Assembly: GCF_001953305.1 (NCBI RefSeq)
Contig: NZ_MTFE01000010.1
Location: forward strand, 1,672,037 to 1,735,981
Origin: Cnuella takakiae
Lineage (GTDB): Bacteria; Bacteroidota; Bacteroidia; Chitinophagales; Chitinophagaceae
Direction: 5' to 3'
Length of the DNA stretch: 63,945 nt
The position numbers and the translations under genes were made by a program. Below the pieces are notes generated by a model that did no database searches, was not told the DNA's origin, and worked only from the letters and a program-made list of their open reading frames with translations. Of this stretch, positions 44,337 through 53,054 are shown in pieces. Within the stretch, counting starts at the first letter, position 1; each line of letters begins with the position of its first letter.

Positions 44337-45419
44337 TTACTGTTTTACTTCTGTATTGTAATCCCACATTACCGGGTAACCAGCATCTGTAAGTGCTACA
44401 CCTGCCGTTTGATCCCTGATTAAAAGCAGGTCGGCTAAATCCTGATCCTGCAGGTTTTCTCCTAACCGTTTTTCTAGCAGGTCGGACACCCGGAACCGGC
44501 CAGGTATAGCCTCCCTAATGCGGTCCACCCTGTCACACCATTCCTGGTAGCAGGTTTTGCCGGTTTTCTTGTTGAATATGCCATGATCGGGAAAGAAGGT
44601 AACCGAGCGTCCTTTTAGTGCCTGGTAGGTTTCGTATTCACGCCACCGGCAACCGCTGGCACCACCTGTTGCAAGCCATACGCAGCCGGGCATGTAAACG
44701 CTTGCTATAATGGCCGTCTTTTCACTTTCCGTGATGCACACCCGTTGCTCATTTGTGCTTTCAGCAAGCAAATGCTGCCCAAAAAAGACCTGCTGCAGGT
44801 TTAGGGCTTTGGTGCTTCCGTCAATGTATTTGCCGTAAATAAGGGAGCATGGCCGCTCTGTTGTGATGGTGTCAAAGGATCGGGTAAACCGGTTGTATTG
44901 CTCTACTGTGGCGCCTTCCTTTACCCGTTTGCCGGTTGCCTGGTTGTGTAGCATGATTTTGATTTGCCGCACGTTGCCGGCTGTATCAATTTGGGGGAAT
45001 ACCGCGGCGCCTTTCCAGTGCCGGGAAGTGCCTATCAGGTATTCCTCGCAAAGCTTGCCGGCTATCCTGCCACCAAATAGTGAGGTGAGGAAGTGGTGAA
45101 AGTTGTTTTGCTCATAATTGCGGAGTGATTGGTATAGGTAATGCCCTGGCAGAAAGTCCACCGGCTGTACCGGTTCGGGTGCCTGCGCTGATCGCTGCTG
45201 CCAGGCTTGCGGCCGGTCGTTTCCTGTTTCCTTCTTCCATTCGGACCATTTGTATTCGTAACCGCAACCTCCTTCCCGGTCGCATCTGCCTATGTGGTCT
45301 GGCAGGTATTCTTTTGTTTCGGAATCAACTACCCGGACGAACCTTTTCCGGCCACATTGTGGGCAGTTGTGCTTTTTGCTGGTTTTGTCAAGGCTATAGC
45401 GGTAAGTGAGGGTACTCAT
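44337..45419 (-). CDS. Primase-like zinc-binding/Toprim protein (DUF6371-like)
   Basis: About 360 residues from MSTLTYRYSLDK. The N-terminus has a zinc ribbon (HNCPQCGRKRF ... GRCDREGGCGY). A middle region (FFGQHLLAES..RVCITESEKTAIIASVYMPGCVWLATGGASGC) and SVTFFPDHG form a Toprim-like fold with the acidic ESEKTA and FPDH sites. Similar proteins in Bacteroidota mobile DNA are called DUF6371. It likely primes replication of element 1, together with the RepA-like ATPase upstream. The repeat array at 45467-45571 lies between the two genes. Confidence 0.72.
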   Translation of the reverse strand: MSTLTYRYSLDKTSKKHNCPQCGRKRFVRVVDSETKEYLPDHIGRCDREGGCGYEYKWSEWKKETGNDRPQAWQQRSAQAPEPVQPVDFLPGHYLYQSLRNYEQNNFHHFLTSLFGGRIAGKLCEEYLIGTSRHWKGAAVFPQIDTAGNVRQIKIMLHNQATGKRVKEGATVEQYNRFTRSFDTITTERPCSLIYGKYIDGSTKALNLQQVFFGQHLLAESTNEQRVCITESEKTAIIASVYMPGCVWLATGGASGCRWREYETYQALKGRSVTFFPDHGIFNKKTGKTCYQEWCDRVDRIREAIPGRFRVSDLLEKRLGENLQDQDLADLLLIRDQTAGVALTDAGYPVMWDYNTEVKQ

Positions 45420-45466
45420 TTGGGGGAGTGTCAAGATGAATAAAGAGTGTGTAGGTGGGGGTATTA

Positions 45467-45571
45467 GTATCAGGTATCAGGTATCACCCTATATATAGGG
45501 TGTGATACCAATCGATACCATTCCTCAAGTATTAAATAATACCTTTTGATACCTAGTTGATACCTAATACC
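45467..45571. repeat. Iteron and palindrome array, candidate origin of element 1
   Basis: Three GTATCA copies (45467, 45474, 45481) run into a perfect 18-bp palindrome (CACCCTATA and its complement, 45485-45502), followed by TGATAC or CGATAC at 45503, 45513, 45547 and 45558 and partial copies ending at 45570. The left units are the reverse complement of the right ones. It lies just downstream of the RepA-like ATPase gene and before the primase-like gene, the classical place for a replication origin. Confidence 0.65.
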
Positions 45572-45573
45572 TG

Positions 45574-46701
45574 TCAGGCTGCTTGCCTATAAAACCCGTC
45601 CGGGTGGACATCGATTAGCCCGGCTGATTTCATCTCCTTGACTTTGGTTTTTGCTGTTTGTGCAGCATAGCCTCCCGTCTCGGTAATTGCCTTGCACAAA
45701 TCCGAATAGCAAAGGGCTTTGGGGGGAGCCAGCACCTTTAGGGCCAACAGTTCAAGTTTTGCCTGACTGTTGTTTTTGCGGGTTGCTCCGGTCCCGGCTA
45801 CAGCTGATGCATCAGTAGTTATAAACATCCCGGCATCATCGCACCATCTGTAGGCGCTGGTAATTGGTGCACTGTTGCGGTTCTTACCGTTTTCAAATTC
45901 GGTGGTAATGATGCGGGTGGCCTCATCCACCTTTTTTGCCAGTAGTACGCATTCAGACTCCCGGCACACTTCGGATCCCAGGTGCCCGCGGGGTTTGCTT
46001 GCATTTATACCGGGGTTTGGGTGCAGGGTGGTGATGATCGATACTTGGTGCTTTACGGTCATCTCTCGCAGCCAAATGCGGCACTCAATAGCTTGTGCTA
46101 AATCATTGACATCTTCCACCAGGTCGCCCGCACCATCTATGATCACAATACCATATTGGTTTTCCTGCAGCATCTGCTCAATTATCTTCTTACGTTCTGC
46201 TGCCCGGCTAATGGATCGAAGGCCAACCAGCATAACACGGTCGATGATAGTTCCTGGGGCAATGCTTGCCCGTTTACACATCCGGTAAAAGCTATTCCAT
46301 ACATCTGTTGTCGTGCGTTCGTTGTCAACGAATAGCAGGCGCCCACACAATAAGGAAACAGCAAAGCCTAATGTATCAGCCTCAGGATTCAGGATGTTCG
46401 CTGCGATGCTTTCCCCGATACTGCTTTTACCAACCCCAGGGAGGGCAATAATAGAAAGAAGGTTTTGGTAAGTAAGTACTGGAGTACCGCTGAGGGTAAG
46501 GAGTGCAGGCACCTCTGGAGGCTTATTATCCCACGTAGGAATAAATACATTCTTCCAGAAACTAGGCAGCTCATTATCCGTCTGCAAAACTTCATTCTGA
46601 ATATCTGAGGTTGTAAGCGTTGGCGCTTTGTTATAGCGAGCTAAAGGTGTATCTTGTTCCGGGTTTTGAATTGTATTTGACCCGCTATTCTGTTTAGCCA
46701 T
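45574..46701 (-). CDS. RepA-like AAA/RecA-fold ATPase
   Basis: 375 residues. RecA-type ATPase with Walker A ALPGVGKSSIGE, Walker B YGIVIIDGAGDL and the following HQVSIITTLHPNPG strand of DnaB/RepA-type hexameric helicases. The C-terminal roughly 90 residues (LELLALKVLAPPKALCYSDLCKAITETGG...KVKEMKSAGLIDV) look like a winged helix that may bind the iterons. It is thus the likely replicative helicase or initiator of element 1. It lies 4 bp after the HTH gene and before the repeat array. Confidence 0.8.
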   Translation of the reverse strand: MAKQNSGSNTIQNPEQDTPLARYNKAPTLTTSDIQNEVLQTDNELPSFWKNVFIPTWDNKPPEVPALLTLSGTPVLTYQNLLSIIALPGVGKSSIGESIAANILNPEADTLGFAVSLLCGRLLFVDNERTTTDVWNSFYRMCKRASIAPGTIIDRVMLVGLRSISRAAERKKIIEQMLQENQYGIVIIDGAGDLVEDVNDLAQAIECRIWLREMTVKHQVSIITTLHPNPGINASKPRGHLGSEVCRESECVLLAKKVDEATRIITTEFENGKNRNSAPITSAYRWCDDAGMFITTDASAVAGTGATRKNNSQAKLELLALKVLAPPKALCYSDLCKAITETGGYAAQTAKTKVKEMKSAGLIDVHPDGFYRQAA

Positions 46702-46705
46702 GGAA

Positions 46706-46987
46706 TCAGCGGGTTTTTTTATTGTTAGACTCTAAGGCTTCAACTATCCTGGGCCAGTTATAACGAACACTGCCTCCAAGCTTAAAGAATGGGATCTTGC
46801 CGCGCTTCTCATAGAGCCTCACTGTAGGCTCCGAGACAGCCAGGCGCTTGCACAATTCTTCTCTTGTAATAATTTCTGCCGGCTGTGGGGTTGATTGGGG
46901 TTGCTGTGCCTGCAGCATGTTGTTGATGGCCGCGGCTATCTCCTCAAGGCTGTAGCTTGAAAGGAGCAATTTGTTTGTTCCTTCCAT
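46706..46987 (-). CDS. Helix-turn-helix protein (excisionase/AlpA-like)
   Basis: 93 residues. ITREELCKRLAVSEPTVRLYEKRGKIPFFKLGGSVRYNWPRIVEALE is a MerR/excisionase-type winged HTH ending the protein. The N-terminal helix (SSYSLEEIAAAINNMLQAQQ) may dimerize. It is the second gene of the minus-strand operon and could act as excisionase or activator for element 1. Confidence 0.8.
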   Translation of the reverse strand: MEGTNKLLLSSYSLEEIAAAINNMLQAQQPQSTPQPAEIITREELCKRLAVSEPTVRLYEKRGKIPFFKLGGSVRYNWPRIVEALESNNKKTR

Positions 46988-46990
46988 AGC

Positions 46991-47176
46991 TTAGGAGTTT
47001 GTGGTTTGGTTGTTGAGGAATGCCTGAATCTCTTCCGGCTTGTAGCGTGTTTGCCTTCCGGCCTTGTGCCCTTTCAAGGTGCCGGCTTTTTTCCATCTGT
47101 TGAGGGTTGAAACAGATACACGGAGGTAGCTCGCTGCCTCCTTTTTTGTGAGCAGGGTTGCGTTTGCCTGTGACAT
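46991..47176 (-). CDS. Helix-turn-helix protein (excisionase family)
   Basis: 61 residues, almost only an excisionase-type HTH: LLTKKEAASYLRVSVSTLNRWKKAGTLKGHKAGRQTRYKPEEIQAFLN. It is the first gene of the operon, 3 bp before the next HTH gene. Two such proteins in succession are usual at the control end of satellites and integrative elements. Confidence 0.82.
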   Translation of the reverse strand: MSQANATLLTKKEAASYLRVSVSTLNRWKKAGTLKGHKAGRQTRYKPEEIQAFLNNQTTNS

Positions 47177-47612
47177 GAAGCATAACAGTTAAAAGATTAA
47201 CCGCTAGGCAGCATAATTCATAATGAAAAAGCGCCTGGTAAAAGGCGTGATTGCAACAAGTGCAATGAAGGCGAATGTGTGGGGGCGAATGTGGCGGTAG
47301 TAGTAAGCGGTATCAACCATCGGCTGACAGGGTAAAAGTAGCACAATAGTTCAATAACAAGCATAAGGGTGTAAAAAAATTTATAGCATTTCCCTTTTTT
47401 ATGAACTCCTGAAATTCAGGGTGCACCTTTTTTACGGTTTCCGAAAAGTCATCCAGCCTTCTTTTTTATGGAATGTAATAATTTCCCAAGCCGCCTTTTT
47501 TTCGGCGTCGGAAAATTCAACTTTACTCTTTTTTCTGTACGGGTTTATTCAGTATTGGGAAAACTGCCGCATGCATCATAATGACTCTAAGGTTGAACTC
47601 AGGAATTGCTAA
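47177..47612. other. Control region upstream of the replication operon
   Basis: 436 bp without a gene. It holds the promoter region of the minus-strand operon, two GGCGAATGTG copies near 47270-47295, and T-rich stretches with GCCGCC/GGCG inverted pieces (near 47491-47508) just after the stop of the second histidine kinase gene. No clear operator could be defined. Confidence 0.45.
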
Positions 47613-49619
47613 TTAAGCTGGCAAGTAAATTTTGAATGCAGACCCTACCCCTGGCTGACTTTCTACCTCGATTAAGCCATCATGATTTTCCACCACTTTT
47701 TTGACAATAGATAGACCAACTCCTGTTCCACTGTATTCGGCTTTGCCATGTAGGCGGGTAAACATCTGAAATATTTTTTCACTGTATTCTGACGCAAAGC
47801 CAATTCCGTTGTCTTTAACAGCAATAAGATGATAGGCTTTGCTGTCCTTCTCCACTTCTTCAGCCAGTATTTCAATGATCGGCAGTTCATCAACCTTACT
47901 GTATTTGATGGCGTTGCTGATTAAGTTTTGAAGTAGCTGTTGCAGTTGTCTTCTGTACCCAATCACCACTGGCAGCTTTCCAACAATGATTTTCGCTCCT
48001 TTCTCTTCAATGTCTAAATCCAGATCCTCCAGTACCCGCTGCACTTTTTCGTTCAAATCAACTTTTTCCCTTTCGTGAGGCCGCTGACTAACGTGGGAAT
48101 AGAGAAGCAAATCATCAATCAGGTTTCCCATGCGCTGGGTAGCATTTTCAACTCGGCTAAACGTTCGAACCTCGTTTTCGTTTAATCGGGAGGCCAGCTG
48201 CTCCCGTAGCTGCTGGGTAAAGAAATGAATCTTTCGGACGGGTTCTTTCAGGTCATGCGAAGCGGCATGTGCAAATTCTTCCAGATTTTGGTTGGAACGT
48301 TTTAATTCCTTATTCGTCTTCGCTAATTCAGCTGTTCTTTCCGCTACCACTTCTTCAATCTTTTGGTGGGCTAATACCTGCTCCGTTACGTCGATGGCAA
48401 CGGCCAAAATGCCCGATATTTGGCCATCACCTTCCCGCAAAGGCGTATATGAGAAATTAATATAAACGTCTTGTACGATTCCTTCCCTGGGCAAGGTTAC
48501 TTTTAGTTCTTTGGCTGAGAAGGGTACACCTGTCTGCATAACGGTGGTCATCAGTTCTTCATAACCTTGGCTTTTTGCTTCAGGAATGCCTATAAACAAG
48601 GGCTTGTTCATGACATCTTCAGCCTTTTTGCCCCAGAATTCGAACATGCTGTCGTTGGCCACTTCAATGACAAAATCAGCACCTCTGAAGATACACATAG
48701 CGAAGGGTGCTTGTATGATGGTATTGCGGAGATTCTGAGCACTGAGCTTTAGTGCCGCCTCAGCTTTCTTTTGCTCTGTAACATCTCGAAACAGCAGCAT
48801 CACTCGTCTGCTTTCTTTACCAGCTAAGGGATAAACAAAAACATCAAACCAGCGGTTCATAGCCTCTGAACCTTCTTCAAAACGAATGGATTGTCCCGTA
48901 CGTGCAACATCACCATACAGTTTAAACCAATGAGGCTCCAGATTAGGAATCAGTTCACGTGCGGTTTTGCCCAAGGCGTTTTGCAATCCGGTTTGTTGTT
49001 CAAAGACAGCATTAATTTCAATGAAGCGATAATCAACAGGATTGTTGTTTTCGTCAAAGATCATTTCAATGAGACAGTAACCTTGATCCATAGATTGAAA
49101 AAGGCTGCGGTACTTGGCTTCGCTTTCAATTATTTTTTTATGAGCTTGTTGAAGTGCCTGGTGTTCTTCCTCCCTTCGTTCCGACTTTAAGAGGTCTGTA
49201 ATGTTTTCTGCGGTATGAACAATGTAGATAACCTCACCTTCAGCGGAGAAAACCGGCTTATTCACTGCGCTCCAGTAGGTTTCCGCTAACTGGCCATCCG
49301 AATCGGTGACATCATAACGCTGAATGGGCAACTGGTGCGGTTCTTTTTGTAGCCGCACAAGATCAAAAGAGGCGCTAACATCATTGCCTCCAGTATCGGC
49401 AGGATTTGCTGAGTTTGGCGGAAAGGCTTCAAACATGCCTTTGCCAATAAGCTGTTCTTTTGTTCTACCGGTTTGAACAAGGTATTCAGGAGTCGTCGCC
49501 AAAATGGTATAGCGTGGCGCATCGGTTTGTAACAGAATACAACTGCCCGGCAGTGCTTCAAAAAGATTGGTGTAATAGGGCTCAGGTATCTGGAACTCGG
49601 TTGAAGGCTCTTGTATCAT
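47613..49619 (-). CDS. PAS sensor histidine kinase, paralogue of 28544
   Basis: 668 residues, soluble. Three PAS units: FEALPGSCILLQTDAPRY, LFQSMDQGYCLIEMIFDEN and NTIIQAPFAMCIFRGADFVIEVAN. HisKA follows with SHDLKEPVRKIHFF (phospho-His), and HATPase_c with NLISNAIKYS, KDNGIGFASEYSEKIF and GTGVGLSIVKKVVENH. The C-terminal half is nearly the same as that of the kinase at 28544 (KRSNQNLEEFAHAASHD, LQQLLQN). No regulator gene is next to it. Both kinases lie in element 1, so an internal duplication is likely. Confidence 0.92.
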   Translation of the reverse strand: MIQEPSTEFQIPEPYYTNLFEALPGSCILLQTDAPRYTILATTPEYLVQTGRTKEQLIGKGMFEAFPPNSANPADTGGNDVSASFDLVRLQKEPHQLPIQRYDVTDSDGQLAETYWSAVNKPVFSAEGEVIYIVHTAENITDLLKSERREEEHQALQQAHKKIIESEAKYRSLFQSMDQGYCLIEMIFDENNNPVDYRFIEINAVFEQQTGLQNALGKTARELIPNLEPHWFKLYGDVARTGQSIRFEEGSEAMNRWFDVFVYPLAGKESRRVMLLFRDVTEQKKAEAALKLSAQNLRNTIIQAPFAMCIFRGADFVIEVANDSMFEFWGKKAEDVMNKPLFIGIPEAKSQGYEELMTTVMQTGVPFSAKELKVTLPREGIVQDVYINFSYTPLREGDGQISGILAVAIDVTEQVLAHQKIEEVVAERTAELAKTNKELKRSNQNLEEFAHAASHDLKEPVRKIHFFTQQLREQLASRLNENEVRTFSRVENATQRMGNLIDDLLLYSHVSQRPHEREKVDLNEKVQRVLEDLDLDIEEKGAKIIVGKLPVVIGYRRQLQQLLQNLISNAIKYSKVDELPIIEILAEEVEKDSKAYHLIAVKDNGIGFASEYSEKIFQMFTRLHGKAEYSGTGVGLSIVKKVVENHDGLIEVESQPGVGSAFKIYLPA

Positions 49620-49895
49620 ATTGCAAGAATTGAAGATAGGAATTATGGATTATGTAACTGCATTCACCACATAGGTTTTCCGGAAGCTAAGGATTACGTA
49701 AAGAACTAGTTATACAAAGGGTAACAAGCCCGCCGTTAACATTGAATTTGTGAAAAACTGGCTCATGTGCTAAATTCAACAGCAAATAATATTGCAACAC
49801 TCAAGCAAAAGTGAAGCGATATCTTTCCATATGTCATTCCTTCACAAATGCTTCTCACGTTGGCTGCAAGCGACACAAGACATCAATAAGTCAAT

Positions 49896-50390
49896 ATGAA
49901 AAGGCTAAGAACTGCTATTTTTTATGTATCCTTTGTTTGTATTACTGCTGCTTGCTCTGCTTCCCGAAAAAGCAGTAGTGAAGTAACAAAGCCATTCGCA
50001 ACGGCATCGAGAGACTTATATGACACCATTGCTCACATGGACAGCTTGTTATTTGACGCATTCAACAACCGAGATCTTGACAAACAAAAAGCAATATTCG
50101 CTACCGACCTTGAGTTTTATCATGACAATGGAGGTTTAACAAACTACGATCAGTTAGTTGATAATACTCGTCGGCTTTTTGACCAAAACAACGGGCTAAG
50201 AAGAACGCTTGTACCCGGAAGTCTTGAGGTATATCCTATCAAAGACTATGGAGCTATTGAAATAGGTATGCATAGGTATTGTCACCCTGAAAATGGAAAG
50301 GACGATTGCGGAACATTCAAATTCGTTCATATCTGGCAGAAAAGACCCGATGGTTGGAAACTAACAAGAGTAATCAGCTATGGACATTGA
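49896..50390 (+). CDS. NTF2-like (DUF4440) lipoprotein
   Basis: 164 residues. Lipoprotein signal (MKRLRTAIFYVSFVCITAAC, Cys20). The rest is a cone-shaped SnoaL/DUF4440-type domain: LLFDAFNNRDLDKQKAIFATDLEFYHDNGG ... FKFVHIWQKRPDGWKLTRVISYGH. Such domains bind small ligands or act as hydrolases or isomerases; no active site can be assigned here. A single gene in the AT-rich cargo part. Confidence 0.78.
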   Translation: MKRLRTAIFYVSFVCITAACSASRKSSSEVTKPFATASRDLYDTIAHMDSLLFDAFNNRDLDKQKAIFATDLEFYHDNGGLTNYDQLVDNTRRLFDQNNGLRRTLVPGSLEVYPIKDYGAIEIGMHRYCHPENGKDDCGTFKFVHIWQKRPDGWKLTRVISYGH

Positions 50391-51062
50391 GCTTACTGAA
50401 GTTTGTTTGCGATTAGAGACCTGTCAGCAGTTAATCGTGCATTGGCAATATGGCGGAGGGCCAATTAAATAATCGGCTGCAAAGGGTCAGGAGTGGATAT
50501 AGTTGGCACCAGTCAGCCTTTGTCCACCAATTATCTGCTATTTGCACCAGCATTTTAAACACTGCAACCATGTTTACTTGGCGTGGTTTATAGCTTTACA
50601 GGTTCAGTTCAATTTTTTGCTGGGTTCATTTTCCCATCTTTTCGTTGGTTTTCATTTTTACAACCTGCAAATCAAAATTTCTCCTATTATTAGCCATTTT
50701 GTAAATCCATAAGTTCGATATACCTGCTCTACCAAAGTCATATTGTTTGTCTTAGTAATCTGGGTGATATTGCCCCCCTTGTAGCATCATTCCTAAAGTT
50801 GGGGTGCATCATAGTTTACAAAAAGGATTGAATGTGTGTATAGGAATAGAAGAAACTAGTTTGTACTTTGAACATTCATAAATACCTGGCTTTCTCAATA
50901 TCACCTATTTACTGCTACAGGTAAAATGCATCATAAGCCCGGGATGCTTCAAGTTAGTGTCTGAAACTTAGGCTTTCCCAGTTAAAATAAGGTATTGCTC
51001 CAATGCAGATTTAAATGTGCAGTCTGCTTATAGGTTAAGGTTGTACTTAAAACAGAAAGATT
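50391..51062. other. Gene-free AT-rich stretch, 672 bp
   Basis: No credible coding frame. It holds one copy of the recurrent TTTTTACAACCTGCAAAT word (50655-50672). Similar words occur before the DUF4468 gene and before the gene at 52666. No terminator or RNA gene recognised. Confidence 0.5.
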
Positions 51063-51599
51063 ATGAGTAACAGAATGCTTATTCTAATCGTTGTGGCTAA
51101 TGGCCTAATAGGAACTGCTGACGCACAAAAAGGGGATAAAAGCATTGCCGCTGGTTTACTGGTTGGACTACCCGAGAATGATGTTATTTACGAGGATAAC
51201 CGCGACTGGGACTATGGTGTGGGATTAGAAGGGGTTGGGCAATTAAACTTTACGGATAGAAGTGCTGCTCTTCTTCAAATCCAACTCACCCGCTTTTCTG
51301 GATATAGCTACAACTTTCTTGATCCAAATGGGCCTACCAGGGCCCCTACTTCTGCCTTAAGCTTATCTTTAAAGGCAGGGTACCGCTATCAATTTACCAA
51401 ATCCGGTTTTTTTGCAAATTTATTGGCAGGTGTTGAAACTAATGGTTTGTATAGCTCTGCTGCATTGGGAATAGGTAAAAGGATTACAGTGAAGGAGATT
51501 TACTTTCTTGATGTTGGAATTGATTATTCAGGTGGTTTTGTAAGGCGGTACAACATAAAAGCCGTATTCAGCATTGTAAGAAGATCGAAAATTGATTAA
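51063..51599 (+). CDS. Outer-membrane beta-barrel-like hypothetical protein
   Basis: 178 residues with a signal peptide (MSNRMLILIVVANGLIGTADAQ). Alternating strand pattern with aromatic residues (LLQIQLTRFSGYSYNF, LSLSLKAGYRYQFTKSGFFANLLAGVETNG, IYFLDVGIDYSGGFVRRYNIKAVFSIV) suggests a small eight-stranded outer-membrane barrel. The final residue is not the usual aromatic, so certainty is moderate. Confidence 0.6.
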   Translation: MSNRMLILIVVANGLIGTADAQKGDKSIAAGLLVGLPENDVIYEDNRDWDYGVGLEGVGQLNFTDRSAALLQIQLTRFSGYSYNFLDPNGPTRAPTSALSLSLKAGYRYQFTKSGFFANLLAGVETNGLYSSAALGIGKRITVKEIYFLDVGIDYSGGFVRRYNIKAVFSIVRRSKID

Positions 51600-51791
51600 A
51601 CTCCGATTGATGTCAATAATTAGTGCCCCTTCTTATTATTTTTGGTAAATGGGCACGCTCACCGTTTTGCCGCTGTTTTTCCTCTTTATGGCCTGCAAAT
51701 AGGTTTAGGAATATTGATAATGGGGTTCACTCACAATCTAGGTGCTCTTACAGGTTTGCAATATGTTTGCGCAGAATTTTCAATCCACCCC

Positions 51792-52337
51792 ATGAAAAAA
51801 GCACTACTAGCAACCTTTTCCCTTGCTACTATGACCGCCGGCGCCCAAGACTTAACTTTACCACAGAAGATTGGCATACCCTTAAAGGATGGCGCCGTAG
51901 TTTATGAATTGGTAGATACCATCAAAGCCAGTCAGGAAAAGATTTACACAGCACTTAAGGCGGCAACTACCGAACTCTTTTCAGTTTCTGGTGCCTATAT
52001 CATTTCCGCCAGCCCTTCAGAGGCCACCATATTGGGGAAAAGCAGCCTGCCAATTGCCACTAAATTGCCTTTAACAACAGTAAAAGGGAGTTTAGTCTTT
52101 AACTATGCGCTCCAGGCAAAAGAGGGTAAATACCGCATCTTGCTTACTGCATGGGAGGGCGCTAATGCTGTTTATGCCCAAAAGGGTACGCCGATACTTG
52201 AGGTTTATACTACAGGCTTAGGTTCGTCTCCAAAGTATAGAGAGCGCTATTTGACCAGCTTCCATGAAGCGGTGCAGGCTGCAATGCTCAATTTTAGTGC
52301 GAACATAAAAAAACAGCTTACATCGCTGGAATGGTAA
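51792..52337 (+). CDS. Exported DUF4468-like protein
   Basis: 181 residues from MKKALLATFSLATMTAGAQ; the frame is open 50 codons further upstream, but this start provides the signal peptide. The mature part (VVYELVDTIKASQEKIYTALKAATTELF...ILGKSSLPIATK...GSLVFNYALQAKEGKYRILLTAWE) fits the DUF4468 TBP-like fold found in many exported Bacteroidota proteins. Function unknown. Confidence 0.7.
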   Translation: MKKALLATFSLATMTAGAQDLTLPQKIGIPLKDGAVVYELVDTIKASQEKIYTALKAATTELFSVSGAYIISASPSEATILGKSSLPIATKLPLTTVKGSLVFNYALQAKEGKYRILLTAWEGANAVYAQKGTPILEVYTTGLGSSPKYRERYLTSFHEAVQAAMLNFSANIKKQLTSLEW

Positions 52338-52362
52338 CTGATCATAAGAAATATTGTTTAGC

Positions 52363-52388
52363 CCCGAGCCTACTGCTCGGGTCTTTTC
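52363..52388 (+). terminator. Intrinsic terminator
   Basis: CCCGAGC/GCTCGGG 7-bp stem, 5-nt loop and TCTTTTC tail, about 25 bp after the DUF4468 gene. Confidence 0.75.
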
Positions 52389-52665
52389 TATTTTACAACT
52401 AGCTTGCAAGACCCTGGCTAAACTGCTCTCTTTTGCCCTTCGCTTCTGGAAGCACAGCACAAGCATGTGACCCTTAGTTTTCGGCAATTTTTTCTTTTTA
52501 CGGCCTGCAAATCGGAATTGCGACCCCTTTTTTTGGGCACGGAAAATTCGGATTTAGTAAACTAGGGAAAGAATGAATGTTTTTGAATGATCAATCTTTT
52601 GCAGATATTCATTACCTGGGAGTAGTTTTCTCCTCATTAAGCAACCAGACGTTTACTTATTTCTT
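52389..52665. repeat. Spacer with recurrent CGGCCTGCAAAT word
   Basis: No gene. TTTTTACGGCCTGCAAAT at 52495-52512, also present in variants at 50655 (TTTTTACAACCTGCAAAT) and 51685 (TTTATGGCCTGCAAAT). Three copies within 2 kb suggest a small mobile or regulatory repeat. Confidence 0.35.
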
Positions 52666-52950
52666 ATGGAGTTCTATACATTAGAGGATGCTCAGTATTT
52701 GCAAGAATACTACTCGGGAAAAGTCATCGGCAAAGCAATTGAGCCTTCAATGCCCGACTGCCTTATTAAATATATTGACCTTAAAAAAGAACCATTTACT
52801 GAAAATATGTATCAGGTTGTGGCTTTTGGTGAGGTCGGAAAAGGAAACATCATTCCCAGGCGGTCTATCCATCTAATGGCATTTAACTTGGGCTTGCCTG
52901 ATCCCATGTCTGTATTAAAAAATCGTGATCAGCACTTGAATAACACTTGA
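52666..52950 (+). CDS. Small hypothetical protein
   Basis: 94 residues, MEFYTLEDAQYLQEYYSGKVIGKAIEPSM..., alpha/beta, no signal or membrane segment, no family recognised. It overlaps the left palindrome of the control region that precedes the next gene. Confidence 0.5.
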   Translation: MEFYTLEDAQYLQEYYSGKVIGKAIEPSMPDCLIKYIDLKKEPFTENMYQVVAFGEVGKGNIIPRRSIHLMAFNLGLPDPMSVLKNRDQHLNNT

Positions 52951-53009
52951 TTAATCAAGATAAACCCGGCGCGGTGGCCGGGCATTTGATTTCTATTTGA
53001 TTAGTCAAA
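52946..53009. promoter_or_regulatory. Two matching palindromes before 53055
   Basis: CTTGATTAATCAAG (52946-52959) is a perfect 14-bp palindrome. TTTGATTAGTCAAA (52996-53009) is a near-perfect one with the same core TTGATTARTCAA, 50 bp further. Between them CCCGGC/GCCGGG can form a short stem. It looks like a double operator and terminator in front of the HNH-like gene. Confidence 0.55.
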
Positions 53010-53054
53010 TCAAGTTGCCTTTAGTAAAAAACTGAAGGTTAATTTTAGAATACT

